Below are positions 36,524-48,050 of a stretch of 64,000 nucleotides of DNA, in pieces; positions within the stretch are counted from its first letter, which is position 1; every line of letters begins with the position of its first letter. The notes under the pieces were generated by a model. It was given only the letters and a program-made list of their open reading frames with translations, did no database searches and was not told the origin of the DNA. The translations under genes and the position numbers were made by a program. Source of the DNA: Coprinus comatus (lineage: Eukaryota; Basidiomycota; Agaricomycetes; Agaricales; Agaricaceae); the NCBI GenBank assembly GCA_034638255.1, contig JAWPGT010000024.1, positions 124,001 to 188,000 on the forward strand, given 5' to 3'.

Positions 36524-38005
36524 CTATAAGTTCCATTTAGTAATGAAGAATTCTTGAGAGAAGAAAGGAACATACTCATTGTACCAACCATCATTGACCT
36601 CATAGTCACCATCAGCTTCATAGTCAGGATCATTCATATAGGCATCAGCCTCGGAGATCACTTCGGGGACATCGGAAGGTGGGACATAAGAAGGAGACTC
36701 AGATCTGTATGTGGGGGACCCAGGTGTAGAAACCGAAGACAAATCAACTTCCTTTTCAGGAAGGATATGTGACACCATTGCATCAAGTGATAGTGGAGGT
36801 GATGGGGGAGAGGGTTCAACCAGGCCAAAGCCAAGGTGAGCTCCCATCCTTTCGAAAACCTCTGTCTTCTTTTTCTGATATCGGGTATGACTGACCAGGT
36901 GTCCAACAGGGGGAAGAAGAGTAGCACGAGGAGCAAGAGGCTCGACACCATGTACAATGACTTCATCTGCAGCCTTTTTCAAGGCCACTGCCCTGAGGTG
37001 GGGATCAGTAGTCTTCATCCTCTCAATGAGAGAACGAGTGGAAGGGGATGTGTTAGTAGGAGTCATAAAGGACTCCAGAACAGCGGAAGACAGAATCATG
37101 TCAACATTACCATCTTCTCCTTTGGCCTTGTTTGCCTTATTGCCTCTACGTTTTCCATGTCGATGCTTCTTCTTTTTATCCTTATCCCCCCCAGAAGCAT
37201 CACCACCAGAACCAGAGTTCTGGTTTTGGTTCTGATTAGAACTGGATGCCTTCTGTTGTTGTTGGGGCTGCTGTGGAGTGCCACCGGAGGGTTTAGAATA
37301 GGGCTTTGCACCCTTATAGTTTTTAATACCAGTAGAAGCAGCATGAGAAGCAGAAGCAGCTCCACAGGAATCTCGCCAAGCACCCATGATTGCATCAGAG
37401 ATGATCTGGACCATTAAGGTTGAAAGGGAGTTACCATATTGAATGAGGAGGGCAGCACGTGTCCCACTCCATTGAGGAGGAATATGAGTCATCAACATGA
37501 GAGCCCAAAGGATCTCAGGAACATTGATGGGGGGCAAGGCTTGCTCGAGCTGCGTGAAATAGTTTCGGAAGGTGGAGATCTCTTTTGAAGGATCGTTCAC
37601 ACCTGATAACTGAAATGAATCTGCAGAAGCATACAGCTCGTAAGCTGCACCTGCCAAAAATGTGCCATACATTCATCTCAGGTGGGTCCACAGACCATCA
37701 GAAGTAGTCTGTCCATGCCGAAGCATTTCATCACTCAATCCGGAATTTAACATCCCAAGAGCGAAAGACTCGCAATTATCAAACTTTCGAATTTCATCGA
37801 CATTTGTGGGGGGTATCATAGCAGTGGTGCCAGTAGCAGGTTAACCACTGACAGCTGCAGGCCTTGCGGCACTGCTATCAATCATGTGTGCCACACACCA
37901 TCCATCCATGTGGATCATATTAGCAATCGACATTATCCGCGCTTCCCAAATTTGGTAATTCACAGTGCTGGTGAGAATTGGGATCGAGGGGATCAAAGAG
38001 GCCAT
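36524..38005 (-). pseudogene. Copia-1 gag with one nonsense codon
   Basis: Starts MASLIPSIPILTSTVNYQIW at 38005. A TAA at 37843-37841 interrupts an otherwise continuous frame (..AAVSG stop PATGTTAM..). Downstream: FALGMLNSGLSDEML, a UBN2/gag-type stretch, a Gln/Asn/Ser-rich zone, a basic KKKKHRHGKRRG patch and an acidic C-terminus. Structural particle protein of the retrotransposon. Confidence 0.75.
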
Positions 38006-38289
38006 GAGTAATGTTTGAAAGTAGTGGTCTATAACAAAACATGTGTCAGAACTTGGAACTAAAGCAGCATTACTGTGCCTATGTTCTACTAAGTTACAAG
38101 CTGCCCATCTAACTGAGTACAGTAAGGGTATGTATAGAGAACACTGGTGGGTCAATCGTCTCGAGTGAGCAGAACTCGGACTTCCCTCACAGGTGAATCC
38201 AGCTTCACCCTTGACCTCAGTGCTGCACGATGAGTAGTACTCATCAAGTGTGTGTTGTGAGTTGTACAGGCTAACTGGGGCCCATAACC

Positions 38290-38507
38290 TGTTAAAACAA
38301 TAGCATAGCATATGTTGCATGGGTAGGTACAACTGACTTACTGAGGGTGAGGTGGTTGTTGAGGTAGAAGAAACTAAAGTATATAATGTGTCTAATACAA
38401 GGTTTATATACTACTCTACATTGGTCCATGTGAGAACATATTGAGTCACATGTTCATCAGCATGATGCCATAGAGAATGTCATTGTAGAACTAATAATAG
38501 TTCAACA
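38290..38507 (-). repeat. 5' LTR of copia-1 (218 bp)
   Basis: Minus-strand TGTTGAACTATTATTAG...TATTGTTTTAACA with a TATATAAAC box; internal sequence starts GGTTATGGGCCCC, a possible primer-binding site. Confidence 0.78.
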
Positions 38508-38659
38508 TTTGATACAGTGTTGGTGATTGATGATAGAGAGAAATACATCATGGGTAGTGGGCTTGATGGTGCGTCATCCAAATTGCAAGTTTCAACTATG
38601 AGTATGAATAATGTTGCTAATATTTAATTATTTATTGGTTTCAGGTCTTCATGCAGCTC

Positions 38660-38985
38660 GTATTTGAGTCATCTTTGACTTGCCACCACAATTTGGGAAT
38701 CTGCCTCACCCTTTAGTGTACCTTGAATGGTATACTCCCTTCAGATCTATCAACACAAACACCAACTTCTATGTTATCAAACCAGAAAGGTCAAGATCAG
38801 GACAACAACAAGTGGCCATCCTTCCACTTTCTTATGTGGTGGATGCCTGCCACCTCATTCCCATTATCCACAGTTGTGACCCCGATCCTCAGTGGACTCC
38901 ATTCAATGCTCTTGACATGGGAGAGAAGTTTTTTTTTAATCATTATAGTAATACTCATATATTTGCATTAACTAAGTTGTAGTAT
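38660..38985 (+). pseudogene. C-terminal fragment of a KDZ/Plavaka-type transposase
   Basis: Seen: PLVYLEWYTPFRSINTNTNF, then PLSYVVDACHLIP, DPQWTPFNALDMGEKFFFNH. The order matches the C-terminal end of Plavaka-type transposases (compare EWFTPFSRQPEQ, RSVHLFPHFG, EWTSGNVLDRANSFYVNPF in the gene at 59.5-64 kb). No upstream catalytic part is present, so this is a remnant. Confidence 0.55.
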
Positions 38986-39920
38986 CATTAAGTTATTAAA
39001 TATATGTACTATGATTGTAGAACTTGAAAAATGCTTGACCATCACCTCACTAGTAGGCAAGTCACGGCCTGTCTTGCAATGTTATTCATTCTTCTACAGA
39101 GTTGGCATTGCACAATCGATCAAATGTTTGATGGGATCAGCCATATTGTGATGATAGGCAGCTTGATTGCACCTGATTGTACCCAGTTGTACCTGCATGT
39201 GACTATGATGTACAATCAGATGATGGTAGGTACTCTATTGACAATCCATACAACATGTAACAATGAAGTTGAGGCAGAGTACAATATAACTGAACACCAT
39301 TTCCTGATGACAAGGTTGTCCTTAACAAATTTAATAACTTTGTGACTTGTGAACTTGGAGTCTGGAATAAACTTGGACCCTTTATGACATAAAGCCTTGA
39401 ACCCTTACAAACTTGGAGTCTTGGACCCTTACAAAGTCTTGAACCCTTACAAACCTTGGTGCCTTTGTATGTCCTTGATGCCTTATGTACTTTGAGGCTT
39501 CAGGTACTTACAAGACTTGTATCCTTGAAAAACTTTTTACCTTGGAATGACCTTTGTAAATACTCATAATTTTGATCCAAAGGTAAATAAAAGGTAAAAA
39601 AAGTTATAAGTAAAAAAAGTACATAGATATTTTGTTGATGCTTGTCTATGTGTTCCTTTCAACATATATACCTGTGTGTACAAGGCACAGGTTTGTTATA
39701 TTGAGTAATACATTGTAATGTACAAGTTGTACTGGATTCATAGAAAAAGGAACACAAAGAAGTTTGAAGTTGTAAATAATTTTGTAACCATAGAGGGTCA
39801 CGAGCAGAAACAAAAATATTGTTTCAACCGGGTTTCAACATTCAAAAAAAAAACAATAGATACACATTTCAGAGGTGTGGATACTAGATAGGGTATATGT
39901 AGAAGGCCCTGAGAACAAAA
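38986..39920. repeat. Non-coding, with CTTGG-rich imperfect short repeats
   Basis: Between about 39349 and 39560 the words CTTGGAGTC, CTTGAACCCTTACAAA and CTTGGACCCTTACAAA recur at 20-40 bp spacing. The density of CTTGG resembles the ends of the TIR elements, but no CATCAGG terminus was found. No gene supported in the rest. Confidence 0.45.
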
Positions 39921-40806
39921 TCAGGATCTGTCTGGGCACCTGGTTTCATGGCGCTTGCAGACATGAGGGGTGCTGAATCCCTTGGCACAGTATTGGCATA
40001 TGAATGGATGTATACCAGCATGAGCATCCATATGAGCTTGATGAAGAAAGATCTTTAGTATATCAACTATAGAATATATGATGCAAATCACTGACATTTT
40101 AAGTTTTGCCTGGTTGTCAAGCCTTCCCCACAGATATTACAACAATCAACAGTGAAGCGGAAATTTGACATGGCCGGAGACATTGTAGGAGGCACCTCAC
40201 CCACCAATTGCTGAGGATCATACTCGAAGCTTGTATCTGAAAAATCCAATAAATCTGTTTGTTGTCCACTGGATATTTCCAATGAATCCATACCGGACAT
40301 GGGGGTCATGGAGGACATGGGCCAGTTTGGGGCGTTTTCCAAGATAAAGAATTCCGAAATGTCATAAGGGTTAACAGCCATCGGCTCTTGAACACCACAA
40401 TCCGGCATACCATATGGATCTACGATAACTTAGACTGGAATCTGGATTGGCAGAGATGAAAGTGCATACCTCTCAAAACCAGTTGGCCTCCAGAGTTTGT
40501 TTGTGAATGTACTTCACTGTTAAACATATCTGCTAGTCGCACTGGCCCTCGACACTCTTCCATGACATTGTCATGTGAAGTTACTGGCTTTGTCATAGGG
40601 CGACGCCTAGTCAAGACGCCTAGTAGATATTGGCGCAAAGACCGGAGCCAAGAGCCTGGTCCAACCATACGATTCTGCCAAGTGGTGCTCTTAGACGGCG
40701 TCATTGTGTAAAATGTTGTAGGAATGGAGTTGAACTGGGACAAGGAGGGGCATCTAACCCACTTCACAAGCTGATGTGTTAAAAATACGACATGGCAGTG
40801 CATCAT
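39921..40806 (-). CDS. C2H2-type zinc-finger protein (two fingers)
   Basis: Seen: exons 40806-40470, 40419-40096 and 40036-39921, introns 50 and 59 nt with GT-AG ends, total 777 nt = 258 residues. The C-terminus carries CNICGEGLTTRQNLKSHMDAH (a CX2CX12HX3H finger completed across the last intron), linker AGIHPF and a second finger CQYCAKGFSTPHVCKRHETRC in which the last ligand is Cys (CX2CX12HX4C), ending PDRS. The N-terminal two thirds is low in motifs, with Met/Ser/Pro-rich acidic segments (ILENAPNWPM, TDLLDFSDTSFEYDP) that could activate transcription. Inference: nuclear transcription factor. The start is uncertain; an internal Met (MTPSKSTTW) may be the real one. Confidence 0.72.
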
Positions 40807-41596
40807 GCATCATGTGCATGAATCATGATTGGTGTTAGTGAGTTCTCACTGCTAACAAAGAAAGTTTCATTTGGTCAAAGTTTATATACTTGGTCCGATA
40901 ACATACAGTAGGCTCGGTATATGTTTTAGCCTTCTTGCGATGTGTGGAAGATCCAAGCGAATGCCTGAGCAGTGAGGACCAATGTGGGTAACAAATAAAA
41001 CACGGCCAAATTGGGTTAATGCTGTTCTAGTACATATATCATGATCACTTTGGCAAGATGTCTAACAGAATTTACAAACACACTTACTTACCTGTGGATA
41101 ATTTGAGGTTCAGTACTCAGAGGTTGTCTGATCGCTCTAATTTTTACGTCCAGCCAACTCTTGATTGGCTATTAGGGTGTTCGGTGAAAATAAATTGGTT
41201 GCTCTTCACGACTATTAGTTTATATGTGTGCCGGTACTCTGGCAATACTCGAAAAAGAAGTCATAATAGGGTATGGTGTAGCCAGAGCTACAACACTACA
41301 GGACTATTTATCTGAGGTATTCACCCGAATTCCTCCAGGATAGTGGGCTTAACTGCCATGGTAAACCAGTCCAAAGAATTTCCCCGGGCCATGATTCTAT
41401 GGACAAGTGTTATGTTTCTACAAATGAATTACGTTTTGTTGCTGTGTAGTGCCCCCGAGAACACCAGTTTGCGCAGTCTTGTTGGCAGGGGTGCATCAGA
41501 TCAAATTGAAACAAAATCAAATTCGAAGGCCCAAGGCCCAACACCTACCATGTTGTTTGTGTCACCACTACATGCTCTCGAGACAATACTAGCTTC
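40807..41596. other. Intergenic, divergent between the zinc-finger gene and the EH-domain gene
   Basis: Both neighbours point away, so two promoters are expected. The ORFs at 41058-41315 and 41343-41699 show no motif. Nothing else recognised. Confidence 0.4.
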
Positions 41597-43255
41597 ATGG
41601 AAACACCTGGAACTGCACTTGAATTCGTTCCTTCACGAGGAGAACTTTCTATCGTCTCTGTTATCCTTAACTACGCGCGGAATAAATCTCCAAACTTGAA
41701 TGGTCTTTCTCTCATCGATGCTGAAACAGCCGTGGACATTTTACAGCGCAGTGGTCTTTCGAATGAGGAGCTGGCTGGTATTTGGGGAATAGCTGATGAA
41801 GATGGAGATGGAAATCTCTCTGAGAGAGAGCTTGCGATAGCAGTCAGGATGATAGGTTGGGCACAGTCTGGAAAACCCGTAAACCGGAGTTTTCTGACTT
41901 ATTGTACGTGGCTAGAGGTCGTATTCTGTTGTTGTATCCCTCTGAAATGCTCATGACTGTCCAGCTGACGGCCCATTGCCTACCATCAAGGACATATGGG
42001 AGTTAAACCCGAACAAGAAGACTACTGCTGCGCATTTCCCTCCTGTCAGCATGCATGAGAAAATGGAATACGAAAGGACATTTAGAGAAGCTGGGCCAGT
42101 CAATGGACGTTTGGATGGTAGGTTCTTGCATTTGTTGCTCGTGTCTGTGATAATGACTGGTTATTAGGTGAAAAAGTACGCGATGTATTCATCAAATCCA
42201 ACCTTTCGTATAGCGAGCTCGATAGGATATGGTAGGTATCCATACGCTACCTGGCTACTTCTTATTCATGGTGTTTTACCATTTAGGCATCTGATAGACA
42301 CCCATCAAAGGGGCTCGTTGAATAACCTAGAGTTTGCTCTGGGAATGTATCTTATTCAAGCAATAAAGACTTGTCAACTTACAACGATACCCACCTCAAT
42401 ACCCTCCCATATATATGATCAATTATCAACACCATCCTTTGCCACCCCTCCATCCCCATCTTCGTCTAGAACTCCAACGCCTTGGAAGACGGCATCTACG
42501 TCTATGAATCCTACTCCAGGTCCATCATCCCAACCTTGTGATGTCTGGGAGGTTTCGCCTGATGAACAAGCAGAGACAGATGATTATTTCTCTGCTTTGG
42601 GTGTTGAAAAATACGGTTATGTGGATGGTGATGTATTTGCCCAATACACGCGCAAATTATTTAGGCTGGAGGCTCAAGACATAGCCCACATCTGGTTCGT
42701 CACTCTAGAAATACATGACGTCACCCGTAAAACTAAAATTCCTCAATATGTAGGGATCTCGTTGACTTGCGAAGAGATAACCAATTGAACAGAGAACAGC
42801 TTGTAGTTGCTGTACACCTCATTCGAAAGAAGTCTGCAGGCGTAGACATTCCATCGCTTGACCTTCCTCCTTCCTTAATACCCACTTCTATGAAACCAAA
42901 GTCACAACCCAGTCCCAATGTTAATACTAACAATGTTCATATTCGTCGAGCATCCGCACCCGTTTCTCCTACTACTCCACTTTATGAAAAGTCTCCACCA
43001 CCACCTCCTCCACCAAAGAGAAGCATATCTCAAGTACTCAAACAAGCGTCCTCTTTTTCACCTCAAAATTCAAATCCAAATTCTCCAATTATTTCTCGAA
43101 ATTCACCTCACCGACTTTCAGTCTCAATGATAAGGACGTTACCCAATACACCTACAATCCCCGAATCCAGTCCTCCTCTCTTTTTATCTGTTCCCAATAC
43201 TCAAAATCAAACTCGATCAACCACTCCTATATCATACGAGAAGGCTTGTTCTTGA
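41597..43255 (+). CDS. Ede1-like EH-domain endocytic protein, C-terminally truncated
   Basis: Known: Ede1/Eps15 proteins start clathrin-mediated endocytosis at the plasma membrane; EH domains bind NPF peptides. Seen: five exons (41597-41903, 41965-42117, 42168-42231, 42287-42694, 42754-43255), all GT-AG, 1434 nt = 477 residues with no break. EH1: LQRSGLSNEELAGIWGIAD with Ca-loop DEDGDGNLSE. EH2: VFIKSNLSYSELDRIWHLID, RGSLNNLEFALGMYLIQ. EH3: DDYFSALGVEKYGYVDGDVF, DIAHIWDLVDLRRDNQLNRE. Then a Ser/Pro-rich linker with a proline run (SPPPPPPPKRS). The coiled coil and UBA domain of full Ede1 are missing: the frame ends SYEKACS exactly where a repeat unit shared with 47.86 kb starts. Inference: the 3' half was lost to the segmental duplication. 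Confidence 0.78.
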
Positions 43256-43494
43256 CCCCAGATCGTCTGATCTGAAGAAGCCAAGGGCATTTGTGCATTG
43301 CCTGGATTGATCGTATCTGGATGAGGATTGGGTAAAGTGGTTAAACATGTGTCTGATATGACGCCACAATTTTTCCTCGCAGACCTTTGCAGTCTATGAT
43401 TTCTGACTCGAGGGTGGTTAGAAAATTGCAGCACTTCCATGGACGGCAGCACACATTCTTTGCTCCTCAAACACCTGGAGTCCCGATGCCAATG

Positions 43495-44230
43495 CAGTGC
43501 GGGTTTGACTATGGATGATGAAGGTGGTACTAATGGAGAGGATCAATAATCGGTTTTGCGGGATGAATTGATGATGAATAAGGGTTCCTCGGGATTGAAT
43601 TTGAGTTCAAATAATTCTCAATCGTTTCAAATGTCAATTATTGGTCAACGTCAAGTAACATCCACATCGAATATGAACTTGCAAAGGAATCAAAACGAAA
43701 ATCGGGGACAACAACCTATGAAACTTTCGCCTGTTCAAGATAGAGATCAGAACCGGAATCCGAATATTACTCGTTCGAATTCTAATGATAAATCGAATGG
43801 TGGTATTAGTAGTGGAAATGGGAAGAAACCGCTTACACCTTCTATGAGTGGTTTTCATTTTCCTCCTGGAATGGTATGAATATTTCTTTTATCTTCTTTT
43901 AAAATTATATCCGTTACGGTTGACGAAGTTTGAGATATACTTACAATTTGTTTTTTTTTTTTGGTTAATAGAATCCCTCACAAATGCAAAATCCTAATGC
44001 TATGATGGTACTCGAATGGGTCAAATGGAATTAAGAGACCTGCGGATGCTATGGCTTGTTCTGACGGTGTTGGTTCCGGTCTTGGTCTTGGTCTTGGTTC
44101 TGGCAATGGATACAGAGGTTCGAGACCTGGAATGGGATTACAACAAAGTGCTCAACCTATTGTTAGAAGAGAACCATTTGCGCCGTTGGAAGTTGGTGAA
44201 GGTGGAGATGTGAAGAGAGTTAGACGATGA
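43495..44230 (+). pseudogene. RAD52 C-terminal remnant (copy D, annealing domain deleted)
   Basis: Seen: from the N-terminal GSTH..PMPMQ-like sequence (about 43440-43495) the copy jumps directly to GLTMDDEGG, the start of the C-terminal region, so the whole DNA-annealing domain and two introns are gone. What remains parallels copy C: SQSFQMSIIGQRQVTSTSNM, FHFPPGM, the last intron (donor GTATGAATATTTC near 43875, acceptor AATAG near 43971) and the final GDVKRVRR-like end. A frame change is needed in the last exon near 44005. No function expected as a recombinase. Confidence 0.8.
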
Positions 44231-45166
44231 TAAATGGTGATGATGATGATGATTTGAAGAGGGGAGCAAGTTTTTGTCATTGTTATTGGTGTTTATTAAT
44301 TATATTTATTGTTTGCCTGTTGCATTGTTCTTTTTTTTATCATCATTACATGTCCTTTGTATCTCTATTCATTTGAAACAGGTTGAAATTAAATTGCATT
44401 AAGTCGTGAAGGGACAAATATGTTTTTTTTTGGTATTGTATTCAAAGGATAGCCCTGGGTCTAATACAGGTTCTAAGATGAAAACCGACGGAGATCGTGT
44501 GGAGAGTGAAGAGAAGATACATGAATAGTAGTGAAATGAGGTGCAAGTCGACTGCGTCCGTCAGTCCGACTTTGAGACCTGACAAGATTAGATTAAGAAA
44601 TTGAAAATTTCAGAGTTTCAAGGTAAAATAAATAACGTGGTGAGTTCAAGAGTGATGAGACGTTGAGACAGAACAGACAATAAAGGCTGAAATTCGCTGC
44701 CTAACTGTGAGAGACCATGATGTAAATTAGAAAGCAGAGATGAAAGGGAAACTAAAAGATTGTAGTTAAAACACGTTCTTGTGCAGTAATGGAACCGAAT
44801 ATGAAGTAAAAGAAGAAAGAAAATATAACGATGAAAGGGAACGAGAAGTTGAATGCTCGAAGGGGTCCCGTGATATTGAACCATGACATTCACGAAGTTA
44901 CGACGTGATATGCTGTCTTCGTATTGAATTTTGAATGCCGAATACATATGGAATTGTAGGAATATTTCGCTAACTGGTTGACAAGATAATATTGTTGATA
45001 CGATGTCATATCTTTACAAGAGCCTTACTGGTTGAGGATAATCACAACCTGAGAGTCAACAAGGAAATTGGAATGTTTATGAGCCGAAGGAAAGCTCGGA
45101 ACTGTTGGATATGAAGTGATAGACGACCTGGACTCGGAGGCTCAAGTAAGTAATATTGTTAATCAA
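44231..45166. other. Shared non-coding spacer of unit D
   Basis: 3' flank of the RAD52 remnant, then sequence that recurs at about 49952-50760 in unit E. The equivalent part of the block at 13 kb lacks roughly 0.5 kb of it (jump near 13120). No gene recognised. Confidence 0.5.
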
Positions 45167-47690
45167 TTATTCCTTGTTGTACGGAATAAGCACATCCCAC
45201 TGAGTATACCATTCTTCTTTGAGTATACTCAGACCCCCTGGTAGAAAGATATAACCTGAGTTCCCTGAGCCCAGGAATTTCCCAACTCGATAGTGTGACC
45301 GACTCTTATCTGCCCACATTTGTTTAAGAATTGAGAATAAATGTACTACCTCCTCTGAGTCAGGGTATCCACAAAGACACTCTGAACTATCACGCAGTAT
45401 TGAATTATACCAAGTTTGTTGTTCCAAGGTCATATCCTGCAATGATGTGTCAGCTCTCCAAGCCAAACAACAACCAGGATGATTGGTTTTGTACACACCT
45501 TGTATAATATTGTGTTGTCATCCTCACTATTGCGTCCATGTTTGATACTTCTTTGAAACAGAGCCTCTCTGAAAGCGTCAATTGCCTCCATTTTGATCTC
45601 CCTGGCATCCATAAACACACGGAAAAGCTCGGGATCTTGTTCGGAAAATTCCCGCACCTTTGTGAGTAATGCAAAGAAAAATAAGTACATCTGTTTCTGC
45701 TGAACTATAAATCTACTCGAACACTCACCAAATGATAGACTTTTCGCATGAAATGCATTTTGTCTCCGATTCCCATGCTCCACGTAGGTACAACCGAGAA
45801 ATAGAACATATGGATAAAATGTCTTAGAATAAACACGAGCGGGTCATCTTTATCGGTGACACCATAGTTATGCATGTAGTCCAAACAGTGGCATAACATA
45901 TCAAGTTTCGCCTTAAAGCACAAGTCCGGCTCGTCAAAGTTAGTTTGATGTTATCCACTTTAAATTGTCCATCTGGATCTAATGAACGCGTGAGTAAGAG
46001 TTTAAACTTCATGGTGACTTGAGATTTAATCAGTAGCTCACCGTCCATGACTTCATGCAGGATGGGGTCGTAATAGTCCACATCATCAATGAACTTCATC
46101 ACTGTGGAAGCAAAAGCAAAAAGACCACCGGTATAACTGGCAATCGTCAGGAACTGAGTCTCTGTTGGCCATTGATGCGGGTTGGGAATAGAACGAGCAT
46201 TTCTAAGACGAATGTCTGCGAATCGTGATCGTAGGTACTCTTTGACGTCAGCATACGATTCATCCGAGTCGATCTTAATCTCGTCCATGTCGTAAGTTGG
46301 CAATATCCGTGGCAGTGCAAATGCGGCTTCTATGTGTGATTCGGGACGACTGCTGAAGCGCTGACAAGCCAAAGGATAGGAGCAGTTGGATGATCGGATA
46401 CAAATGTGGAAATGAGTTCAATGATTTCGCACTGTTCTCGCTCTCCCGTGCATTCGTCAAGTCCATCTAAGATGATCACGATTGGTTGAGTATCAGTATG
46501 CGACTCCATATGAATAAAGGGTTGGGTGATAAAGTAGAAGAACTGGGTTTTCATTGATCGTTCCGGAAGCTTGGGATCTTCATTGAGCTTCGACAACAGA
46601 TATTGTCGGTATGGCGGGTAACGTGCATATAACTGGTAAGCGATGGTGGTGAGGAGTCGGTTAGGGTCACTACGACCTCCATTTGAGTCAGATCTCCAGA
46701 AAAAAAATGCCGCTCCCGGTTTCGTAGCTGGAGGAGAGAATATGGATTCTGCGATTGATTGTAGAACAGCAGATTTGCCAACACCTGCCGGTCCTTTCAC
46801 CCAAAAGAACGGTTTCTGTCCACATCCACGATTGAGAATCCATTCACGTAATCGTCCCCGGAGACGAACTCGTGTGTCAGGATGGCATTTCGGAGGCGGG
46901 TTACGTTCTGAAGAATCCACGTCAGCACCGAGTACAGTATATTTGAGCAGCATCTCCAAAGCTTAGGTATGTTGGGTGTTAGAACTAATGTAACGGCAGT
47001 TTTTGAAATTACTCACTCCTGTTATCAGTATCGGGTGTTTGTTGGTAATTATTTGATACCATTGTTGGGTTATTCATTACAAAGCCGTGACATTGAGGGA
47101 AGAAGGTATTCGGAGGGGGGAGACTGGAATTGGTCGTGTTGGATAGCGGACTAGGTTCAGTGGTAGCAAGGGGGAGGCAGTCTCTTGCGTTTTGTTGGTT
47201 TCCTAGTACTAGAACCAATTAGTACAATTCTGAGCTTAATACGAAATCAAATTGACTTACTCGTCGAAGTAGTTTTGGGCATCTCGTTGGACTCTCCAGA
47301 GTGAATGATTGAGTTCGAAATGACCCGCATAGTATCAGGTTTCCCTACACTGGCTGGGCCTTTCTGCCAAAGGAATGGCCTCCTGGAACGTATATATGTA
47401 TTGTTGATCGATTTTAAAGTCCTTTGTAGCAGCGATTGATTATGTTCAGGTAAGTTAGAGTTGGTGTCTGGGGCTACGTAGTTGAGAGGGGTAATGTACT
47501 AGCATTGGTGGAGACAAACGATACTTACTTGAAGGGTAAGTAGTGTATGAAAGAGAGGAAACATTGCTTCCTTGATGTAAAGTGTTATTTTCCTTCCCTA
47601 GCTGAGTTTCACTACTCAACATCTGCGAACCTTGAGGAATGTTGTGGCCATAAGCGAGACTCTGGTCGTAGTATGGTAGAGGCATCTAAT
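45167..47690 (-). pseudogene. NACHT gene, copy 2 (type 2 N-terminus fused to type 1, several breaks)
   Basis: Seen: type 2 first exon (QMLSSETQLGKEN) and P-loop region GPASVGKPDT, joined after SIIHSG-like sequence to the type 1 linker (..ESNEMPKTTSTS), then type 1 exon with GPAGVGKSAV and IVIILDGLDECTG. Breaks: an 8-base insertion near 46358 after LWLVSA, an in-frame internal deletion that joins DDVDYYDP to ILHEVMDGELL (about 130 codons lost, near 46066), and an 8-base deletion near 45940. The C-terminal exons end PYNKE at 45167. The type 2/type 1 fusion point is the same as in copy 3, so the fusion came before the tandem duplication. Confidence 0.8.
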
Positions 47691-48050
47691 GATCCCGTCA
47701 ACAGAGTGATCAGAGCTGAGAAGTGGAAGACCGACCTGTGAAGCGAACATGAGGCATGATGCTGTGTGTGTTTGGCCTAACGGTAAATACAAATTCTTGA
47801 TGGCAAGCATTACACGTGTAACCTGAACCGCCCTCACTCAACCCAGTGACTTACGAGGAGGCTTGTTCTTGACCCAGCTCGTCTGATCTGAAGAAGCCAT
47901 GGGCATTCGTGCATTGTCTGGTCTGATCTCATCTGGTCTCATCTGGTTAAACATATATCTGATATAACGTCACAACCTTTCCTCACAGGCCTCACCTTTG
48001 CAGTCTATTTATTTCTCGCTCGAGGGTAGTTAGGAAATTGCGGCACATCC

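Larger units (their letters stand above)
31834..38507 (-). mobile_element. Ty1/copia LTR retrotransposon, degraded (copia-1)
   Basis: Seen on the minus strand: 5' LTR 38507-38290, gag, protease, integrase, RT, RNase H, polypurine tract AGGGGAG just before the LTR at 32072-31834. Integrase precedes RT, the order that defines copia. The LTRs are clearly diverged from each other (many substitutions and a 21-bp length difference), and no target duplication is seen, so the insertion is old or the two LTRs belong to different insertions. A 381-bp solo LTR is inserted in pol. Confidence 0.88.
43235..47857. repeat. Duplicated unit D (RAD52 remnant plus NACHT remnant, about 4.6 kb)
   Basis: Both this unit and the next start with ACGAGAAGGCTTGTTCTTGA-like sequence (43234 and 47850 regions), followed by the same short promoter-like stretch, a RAD52 piece on plus, about 0.7 kb of shared spacer, and NACHT pieces on minus. 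The two units lie in direct tandem. The related block at 10.6-18.9 kb has the same order. Confidence 0.7.

Noticed and set aside
31834..38507. Target-site duplication for copia-1
   Set aside because: Flanks (TTTGA above 38507, AGTTG below 31834) do not match, so no duplication is claimed and the two LTRs may come from different insertions.
39031..39345. 104-codon ORF
   Set aside because: No motif; lies in repeat-rich non-coding sequence.
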